Part shown: piece by piece, positions 25,164 through 32,342 of the stretch
Numbering within the stretch: position 1 is the first letter of the stretch
Layout of the letters: each line of letters begins with the position of its first letter
From: CAZIUL01 sp964542475
GTDB lineage: Bacteria; Planctomycetota; B15-G4; CAYZWU01
Length of the DNA stretch: 35,025 nucleotides
Reading direction: 5' to 3'
NCBI GenBank assembly: GCA_964542475.1
Contig: CAZIUL010000045.1
Span: 1 to 35,025, forward strand
Notes under the pieces: generated by a model
Seen by the model: the letters and a program-made list of their open reading frames with translations, nothing else
The model's database searches: none
Told to the model about the DNA's origin: nothing
Program-made: the position numbers and the translations under genes

Positions 25164-26525
25164 TCAGCCGGATGATTGGCTTTCAGAGGACTGCTCCGGA
25201 TCACCGTCTTTCTTTTCTGTTGTATCCTTTGGGCTTTCTTCGGCAATCCTGGCGCTTTCTCTTAACATCTCCCGTATTTTCTGGTTACGCATAAAAGAGC
25301 TGAGCCCGGCGGTCAAGTCGCGTTTTTCGTAGTAGCTCTTTACTTCCTGCAGGCTGAGGTTCTGCTGCCGGGCGATCACCTGTAGCTCGTTTTCGACCTC
25401 TTGGTCCGTAACGAGGATATTTTCCTTGTCTGCAATCTTGTCGTAGATGAAGTTGGCTCTAATGTTTCTTTCAGCGCCTTCCCGGTTCTTCTCTGCGAGT
25501 TTGGCCACTTCCTGCTCAAGCTTCTCGCCGGTAAGGCCGAGCCTCGTGAACTCCATTCTCATGTTCTGTTCCTGGTCGGAGATCTGCTTCATGAGGAGTT
25601 TTTCAGGAATGTCAAAGGTATGATTTTCGATGAGGAGATCCACAAGTTTTCTCTCGATCTCATCTTTCTGTTCCTTGTTCTTTTTTTCCAGGCACTCTTT
25701 CCGGACCTTTTCCCTCAGTTCTTCCACGCTTTTCATTCCGATTTTTTCGATTAGCTCGTCATCAACCTCGGGGAAAGCCACTTCCCGAATTTCCTTGATC
25801 TTGACCTGGATCTTTGCGGCTTTACCTCTGAACTCCTCAGGCACAAAGTGTGGCGGTATTGCCTGGATTTCGACTTCAACGAGATCTCCTGTTTTCTTCC
25901 CAAGCAGTTTTTCGATCTCCTTGCCCGCTTCGATTCCATCTATGATACCGAGGCTCATGTTGGCCTGTATTTCTTCCCGGGCAAGGTCGTCCTTTCCTTC
26001 GACCTTGTAGACGAGATCAACAGTTACATAGTGTTTTTTGTCCACGGGCTTGTCATCAACTGTTTTCAAGTAGGCGAAGCGCGACCTGATTGCCATGATT
26101 CCCTCGTCGATGTCTGAATCCGAAACCTCGGCAACATCAGCGTTTACCTCCAGCCCCTTGTATTCACCGAGTTCGAACTCGGGTCTGGTGGCTACCTCGA
26201 AAGCGAACTCCATAGAATTTCCTTGCTCCATTTCGATGGAGGATATGTCCAGATCCGGCTCCTCAACCGGTTCGAGATTATGATCCTTGATCGCTTCTGC
26301 GATGGCTTCCCTTACCAGGTTGACGCGCACTTCATCTTTGATGATGTCGCCGAACCTTTTGTTGACGAGCTTTTTAGGGACCTTGCCCTTTCTGAAACCC
26401 GGAAATGAAACGGAATCAGCCGTTTGTTTGAACGTTTTGTTCAGCTCTTCGTCGATCTTTTCAGGGGGAATTACAACCGAGACCTTGGATATGCATGTGC
26501 CGGTCTTTTCGATGTTGATCTCCAT
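25164..26525 (-). CDS. tig: Trigger factor, ribosome-associated chaperone
   Basis: A 453-residue protein with three trigger factor parts: the ribosome-binding N-domain with the signature FPGFRKGKVPKKLV, the FKBP-like peptidyl-prolyl isomerase domain (about 150-245, starting VTVDLVYKVEG), and the long helical C-domain (about 250-430). It folds nascent chains at the ribosome exit. A low-complexity Asp/Glu/Ser tail closes the protein. AGGAG six bases before the ATG at 26525 sets the start; the ATG at 26531 overlaps that site. It heads the chaperone-protease operon with clpP and clpX, as in many bacteria. Confidence 0.97.
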   Translation of the reverse strand: MEINIEKTGTCISKVSVVIPPEKIDEELNKTFKQTADSVSFPGFRKGKVPKKLVNKRFGDIIKDEVRVNLVREAIAEAIKDHNLEPVEEPDLDISSIEMEQGNSMEFAFEVATRPEFELGEYKGLEVNADVAEVSDSDIDEGIMAIRSRFAYLKTVDDKPVDKKHYVTVDLVYKVEGKDDLAREEIQANMSLGIIDGIEAGKEIEKLLGKKTGDLVEVEIQAIPPHFVPEEFRGKAAKIQVKIKEIREVAFPEVDDELIEKIGMKSVEELREKVRKECLEKKNKEQKDEIERKLVDLLIENHTFDIPEKLLMKQISDQEQNMRMEFTRLGLTGEKLEQEVAKLAEKNREGAERNIRANFIYDKIADKENILVTDQEVENELQVIARQQNLSLQEVKSYYEKRDLTAGLSSFMRNQKIREMLRESARIAEESPKDTTEKKDGDPEQSSESQSSG

Positions 26526-26760
26526 TACCATCTCCTGGGATAAAAATGCTTTTTACAGGCAGTGCTGAGGTTATTTCCTCATGGCAGCCCGCATGAAATG
26601 TTAGTTAAAGGTCCTCGCGCGGAACCGTTCACATTGGTTTATGAGCAGCGTGTTCGAACAAGACCGCGCATGTCCGACCGTATGCTCAAGTCGTATTTCG
26701 AGAGTTTTGATAAAAGATGGTTATTAACGGACAGAAAGGCACGAACGTCAAGGAAATAAC

Positions 26761-26931
26761 CCGCATATTTCATCCTCTTCTGCTGCGGCACCGTAACCTG
26801 CACTGTGGCTGCGTTTCATGTCAGGAGACGATCCTCAACCTGTAAGAACAGGCCTGCGGTCGTCTCCTGACATGCGCCTTGCCACATCACAGTTTACAGC
26901 TACCTCGCGACGAAGAGTATGAAATAAGCGG
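26761..26931. repeat. Long palindromic element, copy A
   Basis: A 171-bp imperfect inverted repeat between the tig leader and a minus-strand gene. Outer arms are 26761-26780 and 26912-26931. The inner stem CATGTCAGGAGACGA pairs perfectly with TCGTCTCCTGACATG, and a central CCTGT-AAGA-ACAGG hairpin (26839-26852) forms the tip. The inner part is nearly identical to copy B at 34057. The other bases of the 26526-27075 gap hold the tig promoter region on one side and a terminator on the other; no convincing gene is present. Confidence 0.88.
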
Positions 26932-26992
26932 TCAAGGGGTTAAACGATACTTTACTTGGGGAAAAGGTTATTTGTACGGCTGCAAAGTGCAC

Positions 26993-27027
26993 AAAAAAAC
27001 AAGGAGCGCCTGGCTGCCCCTTGTTTT
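26993..27027 (-). terminator. Intrinsic terminator of the lipobox/PEP-CTERM gene
   Basis: On the minus strand AAAACAAGG (27027-27019) pairs perfectly with CCTTGTTTT (27004-26996), and the T-run continues to seven T in total (26999-26993). The structure lies about 50 bases after the stop of the gene at 27076-27495. Confidence 0.85.
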
Positions 27028-27075
27028 CGTGTTTTGATTAAATCAGGACGTGACTCGGGCAGTTCCTGAAAAGGA

Positions 27076-27495
27076 TCAGTTCTGTACTTTCTTTTTTCTT
27101 TTCCTGCAAAGGGTTATAACGGCGATCCCAGATCCGACAAGAACCAGAGTGGATGGTTCTGGAACCGGCTGCTGGTTGTCTCCGGACTGGTTGTCGCCTC
27201 CAGGCTGGTAGTCGTCTTCAGGGTTGCCGCTACCACTGCTCTGGTTCAGATTATCGCCCTCGTTTTCCTCATCGTCCTCGCCCTCCGAACCCTGACCGTC
27301 ATCGGTCAGATCATCCATGGGATTGGAGTCTGTCGGAGGATCGTTCGGCATGATCGGCGGATCAGGATCGACTGACGGCTCCGGGCTTTTTTCGTTGATG
27401 GTCCCGTTACCTCCACCGCCACCGCCGGATCCGCATCCGGCAAACAAGATGATGCATGCGGTGAGGCAGCAGATGATAGTTATTTGAAGTTTCAT
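27076..27495 (-). CDS. Small acidic secreted protein with lipobox and PEP-CTERM sorting signal
   Basis: A 139-residue protein without a recognisable enzymatic domain. The N-terminus is a lipoprotein signal with lipobox LFAGC (Cys21) followed by a Gly run. The middle is low-complexity, rich in Pro, Asp, Glu, Asn and Gly. The C-terminus is a textbook PEP-CTERM tripartite signal: VPEPST near residues 111-116, a hydrophobic helix LVLVGSGIAVITLC, and a basic tail RKRKKK. PEP-CTERM proteins are processed by exosortase and exported, often with exopolysaccharide. Having both signals is unusual. GGAG with seven-base spacing precedes the ATG. No exosortase gene is in the window. Confidence 0.88.
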   Translation of the reverse strand: MKLQITIICCLTACIILFAGCGSGGGGGGNGTINEKSPEPSVDPDPPIMPNDPPTDSNPMDDLTDDGQGSEGEDDEENEGDNLNQSSGSGNPEDDYQPGGDNQSGDNQQPVPEPSTLVLVGSGIAVITLCRKRKKKVQN

Positions 27496-27586
27496 GACCC
27501 CTCTCCAATTATGATGGATAAAATACTCTGATAAATGAACATATAAGAATTAAGTCTTGTAAACCCTTTCAGACTTGAGTACTTAC

Positions 27587-27614
27587 ATATTAGCTCAGAT
27601 ATCGGCTATGTCAA
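27587..27614 (-). promoter_or_regulatory. Putative sigma-70-type promoter of the lipobox/PEP-CTERM gene
   Basis: On the minus strand a perfect TTGACA (27614-27609) is followed after 16 bases by TAATAT (27592-27587). The predicted leader of about 85 bases contains a short hairpin (AAGTCT/AGACTT). The 27496-27790 gap as a whole is markedly AT-rich compared with its surroundings and lies between divergent genes; no clear promoter was found for the + strand gene. Confidence 0.45.
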
Positions 27615-27790
27615 AATTAAGCATTAACGATTATCAATAACATTATCTCGGTTACCTTATAACTCGTTTATATCAATGCGATTAGGGCTCTATTTTATTT
27701 AATTACAAAAAGAGATATTTTGGGTTTTACGTAACGATTAACACTGTTTTTCAGCCCACCGCCATTTGCCTGTCAGTGGATGATTTTTGA

Positions 27791-29176
27791 ATGTACAAAT
27801 TTTTTATTGCCTTCCGGTACATGATCTCACGGCCAATTTCCCTGGTTTCCATTATCGGGATATTCCTGAGTGTGGGGGCCTTGATAGTGATTATCTCGGT
27901 CATGAGCGGATTTTTAAGGGAAACCAAGGCTTTCATTCGCGGGACAATGTCCGATTTTGTAGTGACACCGATTCGCTCCATGCACCGGGTAGGTGATGAG
28001 GTTGTATATAAAGAAGCCCCATCTTTCGAAACCCTGCGCAGCGCTATCAAATCCGTGACTGGTGTTTCAGGCGTTGCTCCACGTTTTGTACGACCCGCCC
28101 TCGTAACCCGCTCCGACGGGATCGATCCGTATAAAAACAGCTCTAAGTTCAGCGACATGAACTTCACCAAAGCCCTCGGCATCGATCCCGAGTACGAGAG
28201 CGAGGTGAGCCGGATCAAGATGTTTTTAACGGAGCTCGATTTGCCTTCACACTGTGTGGATCGTGTGGATGATCCTTTTTACATCTCGAAAAAGTGGAAG
28301 AGCCCCATGCTTTATTCCAGGGATTATCCATCGATTCTCATGGGCGAGGACAAGTTCGTGCGCCTTGGGCTCGAAAAAGGCGCTGTTGTCACCCTGGCCA
28401 CGCTCGACACGAAAACGCTGAAGGATTCGCTGGACAAGGGCAGTGACATCAAGCCGTTCGAGCAGAAGTTTTTCGTGGCCGGGGCGTTCAGAAGCGGCAA
28501 CCACCAGTTCGACATGGAGTTCGTAATAATCGATATGCAGGCCGCCTGGGACTGGGTAGGGTGTGAAAACGAGGTCAGTGAGATTTACGTTGCCTGCAAG
28601 GAAGGCGCATATGATGCGCGCGGCCCCGAGATCCAGGCCGGGATCAGTAACGCCCTGATGGGAAAAGGGCTGGATGCGATCGTGGAGTCGTGGGAGGAGC
28701 GGAACGCCATCTTTCTGGGAGCTGTCGAGAACGAGCGCACCATACTTGGCGTCATTCTTGCCTTTTTCATCATCATTGCCACATTCAACGTGTACGCCAC
28801 GATTTCGATGATGGTTACGGACAAGACCAAGGACATTGGCATCCTCGTTTCCATGGGTGCCACCTCATTCGGGATCATGGGAACCTTTGTGGTCTGCGGG
28901 CTTTTCATGTGGCTCATCGGCTCTTTGCTGGGCGCTGTGGCCGGGTTCTTTTTCGCGGACAACATAAACGCCATCAAGGACTTCATTGAAAACACCTTCG
29001 GTATACAGGTATTCAACAAGAATGTTTACAACTTCAGGGAAATACCGGTGGAGATCAGCCCCACCTTCATCGGCATCATCATTGCCTGTACCTTTATGAT
29101 TTGTTTTCTGTTCTCCCTGCTTCCGGCTTTGAGAGCGTCCTGGATGGATCCGGTTAAGGCTTTACGCCATGAATGA
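27791..29176 (+). CDS. LolC/LolE-family ABC transporter permease
   Basis: A 461-residue inner-membrane protein of the lipoprotein-releasing complex. The topology is the family one: a first membrane helix near residues 17-40 after FRYMISRPISLVSIIGI, a large periplasmic MacB-like domain, and three C-terminal helices (about 320-350, 370-395 and 425-450). The closing LLPALRASWMDPVKALRHE is characteristic. With the adjacent ATPase it extracts lipoproteins for the outer membrane. Only one permease gene is present, so it may work as a homodimer (LolF-like) or pair with a gene elsewhere. No Shine-Dalgarno sequence is visible. It overlaps the ATPase gene by 8 bases. Confidence 0.9.
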   Translation: MYKFFIAFRYMISRPISLVSIIGIFLSVGALIVIISVMSGFLRETKAFIRGTMSDFVVTPIRSMHRVGDEVVYKEAPSFETLRSAIKSVTGVSGVAPRFVRPALVTRSDGIDPYKNSSKFSDMNFTKALGIDPEYESEVSRIKMFLTELDLPSHCVDRVDDPFYISKKWKSPMLYSRDYPSILMGEDKFVRLGLEKGAVVTLATLDTKTLKDSLDKGSDIKPFEQKFFVAGAFRSGNHQFDMEFVIIDMQAAWDWVGCENEVSEIYVACKEGAYDARGPEIQAGISNALMGKGLDAIVESWEERNAIFLGAVENERTILGVILAFFIIIATFNVYATISMMVTDKTKDIGILVSMGATSFGIMGTFVVCGLFMWLIGSLLGAVAGFFFADNINAIKDFIENTFGIQVFNKNVYNFREIPVEISPTFIGIIIACTFMICFLFSLLPALRASWMDPVKALRHE

Positions 29177-29867
29177 TGTCATATTCGAAGCTGAGCAGAT
29201 AAAAAAGAAATACACGCTGGGCGGCCAGACCATGAAGATCCTCCGCGGGGCCGGGCTCACCATACGAAAAGGTGACATGCTCGGTATCGTGGGCGCGTCC
29301 GGAGCGGGCAAGTCGACCCTGCTGCATATCCTTGGGCTTCTTGACAGGCCGGATTCAGGTATGATCTCTTTTCAGGGCGAGGCGATCAATTTCAGCGCGC
29401 GCCTTCGAAACGCAAGGCTGAGAAACGAGCGTATAGGATTTGTTTTCCAGTTCTATCACCTCCTGCCCGAACTCACGGCGCTGGAGAATGTGCTTTTGAG
29501 GCCGATGCTGGGATACGGAGTGTTTTCCTGGATAAGCAGCCGTAAAAAGGCGCGTGAAGAGGCCGAGGAACTCCTGACATCTCTCGGGCTTGGCGAAAGG
29601 CTCAGGCACAAGCCTTCTCAGCTTTCAGGCGGCGAACGCCAGAGGGTGGCCATTGCACGGGCCCTCATATCAAAGCCGGACCTGCTTTTCTGTGACGAGC
29701 CCACCGGCAACCTGGATGAACGCACCAGCGACACTATCGTGGATCTTCTGTTCCACATCAACGAGGAGCGGGAGCAGACAATGGTGCTCGTGACACATAA
29801 CGACAAGCTCGCGTCGCGTATGCCGGTTCTGATGCACCTTTCAGGAGGGCTCCTGAGCAAGGTGTGA
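29169..29867 (+). CDS. lolD: Lipoprotein-releasing ABC transporter ATPase LolD
   Basis: A 232-residue ATP-binding subunit. Walker A is GASGAGKST (residues 42-50), the Q-loop lies in GFVFQFYHLLPELTALEN, the signature is LSGGERQRVAIARAL, and Walker B is LLFCDEPTGNLD with the switch His in VLVTHN. FQFYHLLPE is the usual LolD string. The 8-base overlap with the permease gene indicates translational coupling. A short insertion after the Q-loop (GVFSWISSRKKA) makes it slightly longer than average there. Confidence 0.93.
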   Translation: MNDVIFEAEQIKKKYTLGGQTMKILRGAGLTIRKGDMLGIVGASGAGKSTLLHILGLLDRPDSGMISFQGEAINFSARLRNARLRNERIGFVFQFYHLLPELTALENVLLRPMLGYGVFSWISSRKKAREEAEELLTSLGLGERLRHKPSQLSGGERQRVAIARALISKPDLLFCDEPTGNLDERTSDTIVDLLFHINEEREQTMVLVTHNDKLASRMPVLMHLSGGLLSKV

Positions 29868-29915
29868 TCGGGTGGCCGCGAAGGCCGTTTGGAGGGCCGG
29901 GATCTACCCCGACCA

Positions 29916-29944
29916 GAAGAGGACGGCGTGGAAGCCGTCCCTCC
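29916..29944 (-). repeat. GGAGGG-hairpin motif, candidate terminator between converging genes
   Basis: On the minus strand GGAGGGACGGC-TTCCAC-GCCGTCC-TCTT occurs, with a 7-bp stem (29940-29934 with 29927-29921). It has the same layout as the hairpin of the tandem repeat at the left end (GGAGGGCGGCA-GTCTCT-TGCCGCC-TCTT). It sits between the stops of lolD and the minus-strand gene ending at 29947, so it may terminate either transcript. Confidence 0.5.
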
Positions 29945-29946
29945 TG

Positions 29947-30654
29947 CTACTTCAACCCCACCGGCGGGTCCAGTATTTCCTTCATGACAACGGCTTTTCG
30001 AAGATCCTTCAGCGAAAGCCGTTGAAATTCTTCAAACGACATCTTGCGGCCGTAGCCCATTTTCCCCCTTCTCCGCTGGCTCGCCAGGGCCTTTTCCATC
30101 CGGTCAGCGCGTTTTTTCTCGGCCTTGTCAAGCTGCTGCTTGCTTTTCGATTTTCCCGAGGAGATGGCATAAGCATCTTCGGGTTCGGTTTCATGTTGCT
30201 GCTCCGTCTCTATCCAATACTCATCCTTTTCAACGGCAGCAGCGGATCCGGGCCTTTTATCAGGCATCGCGCGGGAGGTCGGACGCTTTGGCGGCTTCGC
30301 CTGCATTTCAGAGGCATCCGGCTCCGCGTCAAGCAGCTCGAAGTCTGAATCAGGAACCTCTTTTACCGGTTGAACAGCAGGTTTCTCAGCCCTTGCCGGG
30401 CGCGGAACCTTCTTGGCCCCGGCCCCGGTCTCTCCCACCACCTCTTCAAAGAACCGGCGGACCTTCTCTTCCATTGAAGGCCCGGGTTTTTTTCCGGTGG
30501 ACCCCGGGAGCTGCGAAGTGCCCAATTCCGGCGGCCGACCCGATTTCGCGGTTTTCTTGAGCCGCTTTTTGCCTAAAAGAAGCGGCAGTACGACGAATGC
30601 GATCAGGATGATCACATTGAGGTTGTCTGTGAGAAAATCTCCTAGATCTCCCAT
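29947..30654 (-). CDS. Membrane-anchored protein of unknown function in the FloA/NfeD cluster
   Basis: A 235-residue protein with one N-terminal membrane helix (NVIILIAFVVLPLLL, about residues 12-27) and then a basic and low-complexity cytoplasmic region. The last ~50 residues, KMSFEEFQRLSLKDLRKAVVMKEILDPPVGL, look conserved. I associate 'LRkAIVxxEIL-PP' endings with uncharacterised proteins near flotillin-like genes in Planctomycetes; this is from memory. It begins 3 bases after the floA stop and should be co-transcribed with it. No function can be assigned. Confidence 0.7.
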   Translation of the reverse strand: MGDLGDFLTDNLNVIILIAFVVLPLLLGKKRLKKTAKSGRPPELGTSQLPGSTGKKPGPSMEEKVRRFFEEVVGETGAGAKKVPRPARAEKPAVQPVKEVPDSDFELLDAEPDASEMQAKPPKRPTSRAMPDKRPGSAAAVEKDEYWIETEQQHETEPEDAYAISSGKSKSKQQLDKAEKKRADRMEKALASQRRRGKMGYGRKMSFEEFQRLSLKDLRKAVVMKEILDPPVGLK

Positions 30655-30657
30655 GGA

Positions 30658-31683
30658 TTATTCGTCTTTCTGGGTTTCATCTTCGCCGGCGATCGCACCG
30701 CGCATGTGCGTGTCGGCCTGGATGTTCTTGTAGCGCATGTAATCCATCACTCCGAGGTTGCCCTGCTTGAAAGCGTCCGCCATGGCAAGGGGCACCTGGA
30801 CCTCCGCCTCAACGACCTTTGCCCTGTTCTCCATGACCCTGGCCTGCATCTCCTGCTCCTGGGCAACAGCCAGTGCGCGGCGCACCTCGGCCCTTGCCTG
30901 GGCAACGCGCTTGTCAGCCTCCGCCTGGTCGGTCTGCAGCTTGGCTCCGATGTTTTCGCCGATGTCCACATCCGCGATGTCGATGGAAAGGATCTCAAAG
31001 GCTGTTCCGGCGTCGAGCCCCTTGTTCAGCACCACCTTGGAAATCGAGTCCGGGTTTTCGAGCACCAGCTTGTAAGTGTCCGATGAGCCGATGGTGGTCA
31101 CGATCCCTTCGCCCACGCGCGCGATGATCGTCTCTTCCGTGGCCCCGCCCACGAGCCTCGAGATGTTGGTGCGTACGGTCACCCTGGCCTTTGCAAGCAC
31201 CTGGATGCCGTCCCTTGCAACGGCCGCGATCGACCTGCTCACCTTGGGGTTCGGGCAGTCGATGATCTTCGGATTGACGCAGGTCTGCACCGCCTCCAGC
31301 ACATCACGGCCCGCAAGGTCGATGCCCGTGGAAATCTTGAAATCGAGGCTTATGCCGGCGCGGTCCGCTGCGATCAAAGCGCTCACCACCCTCATGACGT
31401 TTCCGCCGGCCAGGAAGTGTGCTTCGAGGTCTCTTGTGGCTATGGCGCTCAGGCCCGCCTGCACCCCCATGATCTTTGCGCGTACTATGATCGAAGGGTT
31501 CACCTTTCTCAACGACATCATCAAAAGCTGGAGCAACCCTACCTGGGCCTTGGCCAACACCGACTGGACGTAGAGTCCGATGTACTTGAAGAGGAAGATC
31601 ATGAAGATCAGGAGTATCAGGCCTACAAAGGCCAGGAGAACGATGAGTAGCGGGTTGATCTCCGCAAGATGAAGGAATACCAT
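30658..31683 (-). CDS. floA: Flotillin-like protein FloA (YqfA/SigW-inducible family)
   Basis: A 341-residue SPFH-related membrane protein that organises functional membrane microdomains. The N-terminal hydrophobic hairpin (about 8-33) is followed by the family strings KVNPSIIVRAKIMGVQAGL, HFLAGGNVMRVVSALIAADRA, INTDQAEADKR-like QTDQAEADKRVAQARAE, an Ala/Glu/Gln-rich coiled coil, and a C-terminus VMDYMRYKNIQADTHMR. CAGGGAGGGTAAA before the ATG is a strong ribosome-binding site. NfeD-family genes upstream are the usual partners of floA, and the functional link is known in Bacillus. Confidence 0.96.
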   Translation of the reverse strand: MVFLHLAEINPLLIVLLAFVGLILLIFMIFLFKYIGLYVQSVLAKAQVGLLQLLMMSLRKVNPSIIVRAKIMGVQAGLSAIATRDLEAHFLAGGNVMRVVSALIAADRAGISLDFKISTGIDLAGRDVLEAVQTCVNPKIIDCPNPKVSRSIAAVARDGIQVLAKARVTVRTNISRLVGGATEETIIARVGEGIVTTIGSSDTYKLVLENPDSISKVVLNKGLDAGTAFEILSIDIADVDIGENIGAKLQTDQAEADKRVAQARAEVRRALAVAQEQEMQARVMENRAKVVEAEVQVPLAMADAFKQGNLGVMDYMRYKNIQADTHMRGAIAGEDETQKDE

Positions 31684-31847
31684 TTTACCCTCCCTGAATT
31701 AGGATTTTCGAATCAACATTTTTGCTGTAGATGTTCTGTTTATTCGTTCGGTTGATTTCATACGGCCGGATGCCGTGAAACCGGCCCCGGGCTGCAGGTA
31801 TGAACAACACTTCGGTCTTCTTGTTAAATCCAATCATCGATCCTGTA

Positions 31848-32342
31848 TCAAGGTTTCTTTTCGCTTGCCTCTACAACGACCCTGTTCCCCTCGATCTTGA
31901 CAACGCGGATGGCCGTGTCCTTTTCGATAATCTCTCCGCGGGTCACGACGTCCACCCTTCTGTTGTTTATGCGCGCGATTCCTGTGGGATGTAGCTGCGT
32001 GTACGTTTCGCCTTCAAGACCGTTCAGCTCCTCAAGCCCTTCCTCCACCGCCCGCGCTTCCTGCGGGTTGAATGTCGGTCCTCCCACTGTGAAGTGCTTG
32101 CCAAGAGGTGTCTTGGGGAACATCTTCAGCGCGGTCAGTATGATGGTGGGGATGAGAACGAAGCTGATGATGATATAGGCAAGAAACAGCCCCCCCGGGT
32201 CCTCGATGCAGGCAAGCACCCCGCCCCCGATGATGGAGGCTGCGGCGAGAATACCGAGCATGCCCAGCGAGGGGATGAAAACTTCCAGAGTGATTAACAC
32301 CAGGCCCAGCGCCAGCAATCCGAAAACGTAAAAGGTAGTCAA
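31848..32342 (-). CDS. Short NfeD-like membrane protein (TM plus OB-fold domain)
   Basis: A 164-residue protein with two or three membrane helices (about 3-30 and 48-70, separated by FIPSLGMLGILAAASIIGGG) and a C-terminal beta-barrel NfeD domain (LHPTGIARINNRRVDVVTRGEIIEKDTAIRVVKIEG). It matches the NfeD1b type, which associates with flotillin. The start is TTG and overlaps the stop of the longer NfeD gene (TTGA), so translation is probably coupled; no ATG lies at a plausible position. About 160 bases without a gene separate it from floA, which has its own strong ribosome-binding site. Confidence 0.85.
   Translation of the reverse strand: MTTFYVFGLLALGLVLITLEVFIPSLGMLGILAAASIIGGGVLACIEDPGGLFLAYIIISFVLIPTIILTALKMFPKTPLGKHFTVGGPTFNPQEARAVEEGLEELNGLEGETYTQLHPTGIARINNRRVDVVTRGEIIEKDTAIRVVKIEGNRVVVEASEKKP

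Noticed and set aside
26562..26759. A 65-codon + strand frame between tig and palindrome copy A
   Set aside because: No start signal and no resemblance to any family I know; the stretch is better explained as the tig promoter and leader region.
27496..27586. c-di-GMP riboswitch in the leader of the lipobox/PEP-CTERM gene
   Set aside because: The leader has a short AAGTCT/AGACTT hairpin and a GAAAGGG string, but the conserved GEMM core is missing.
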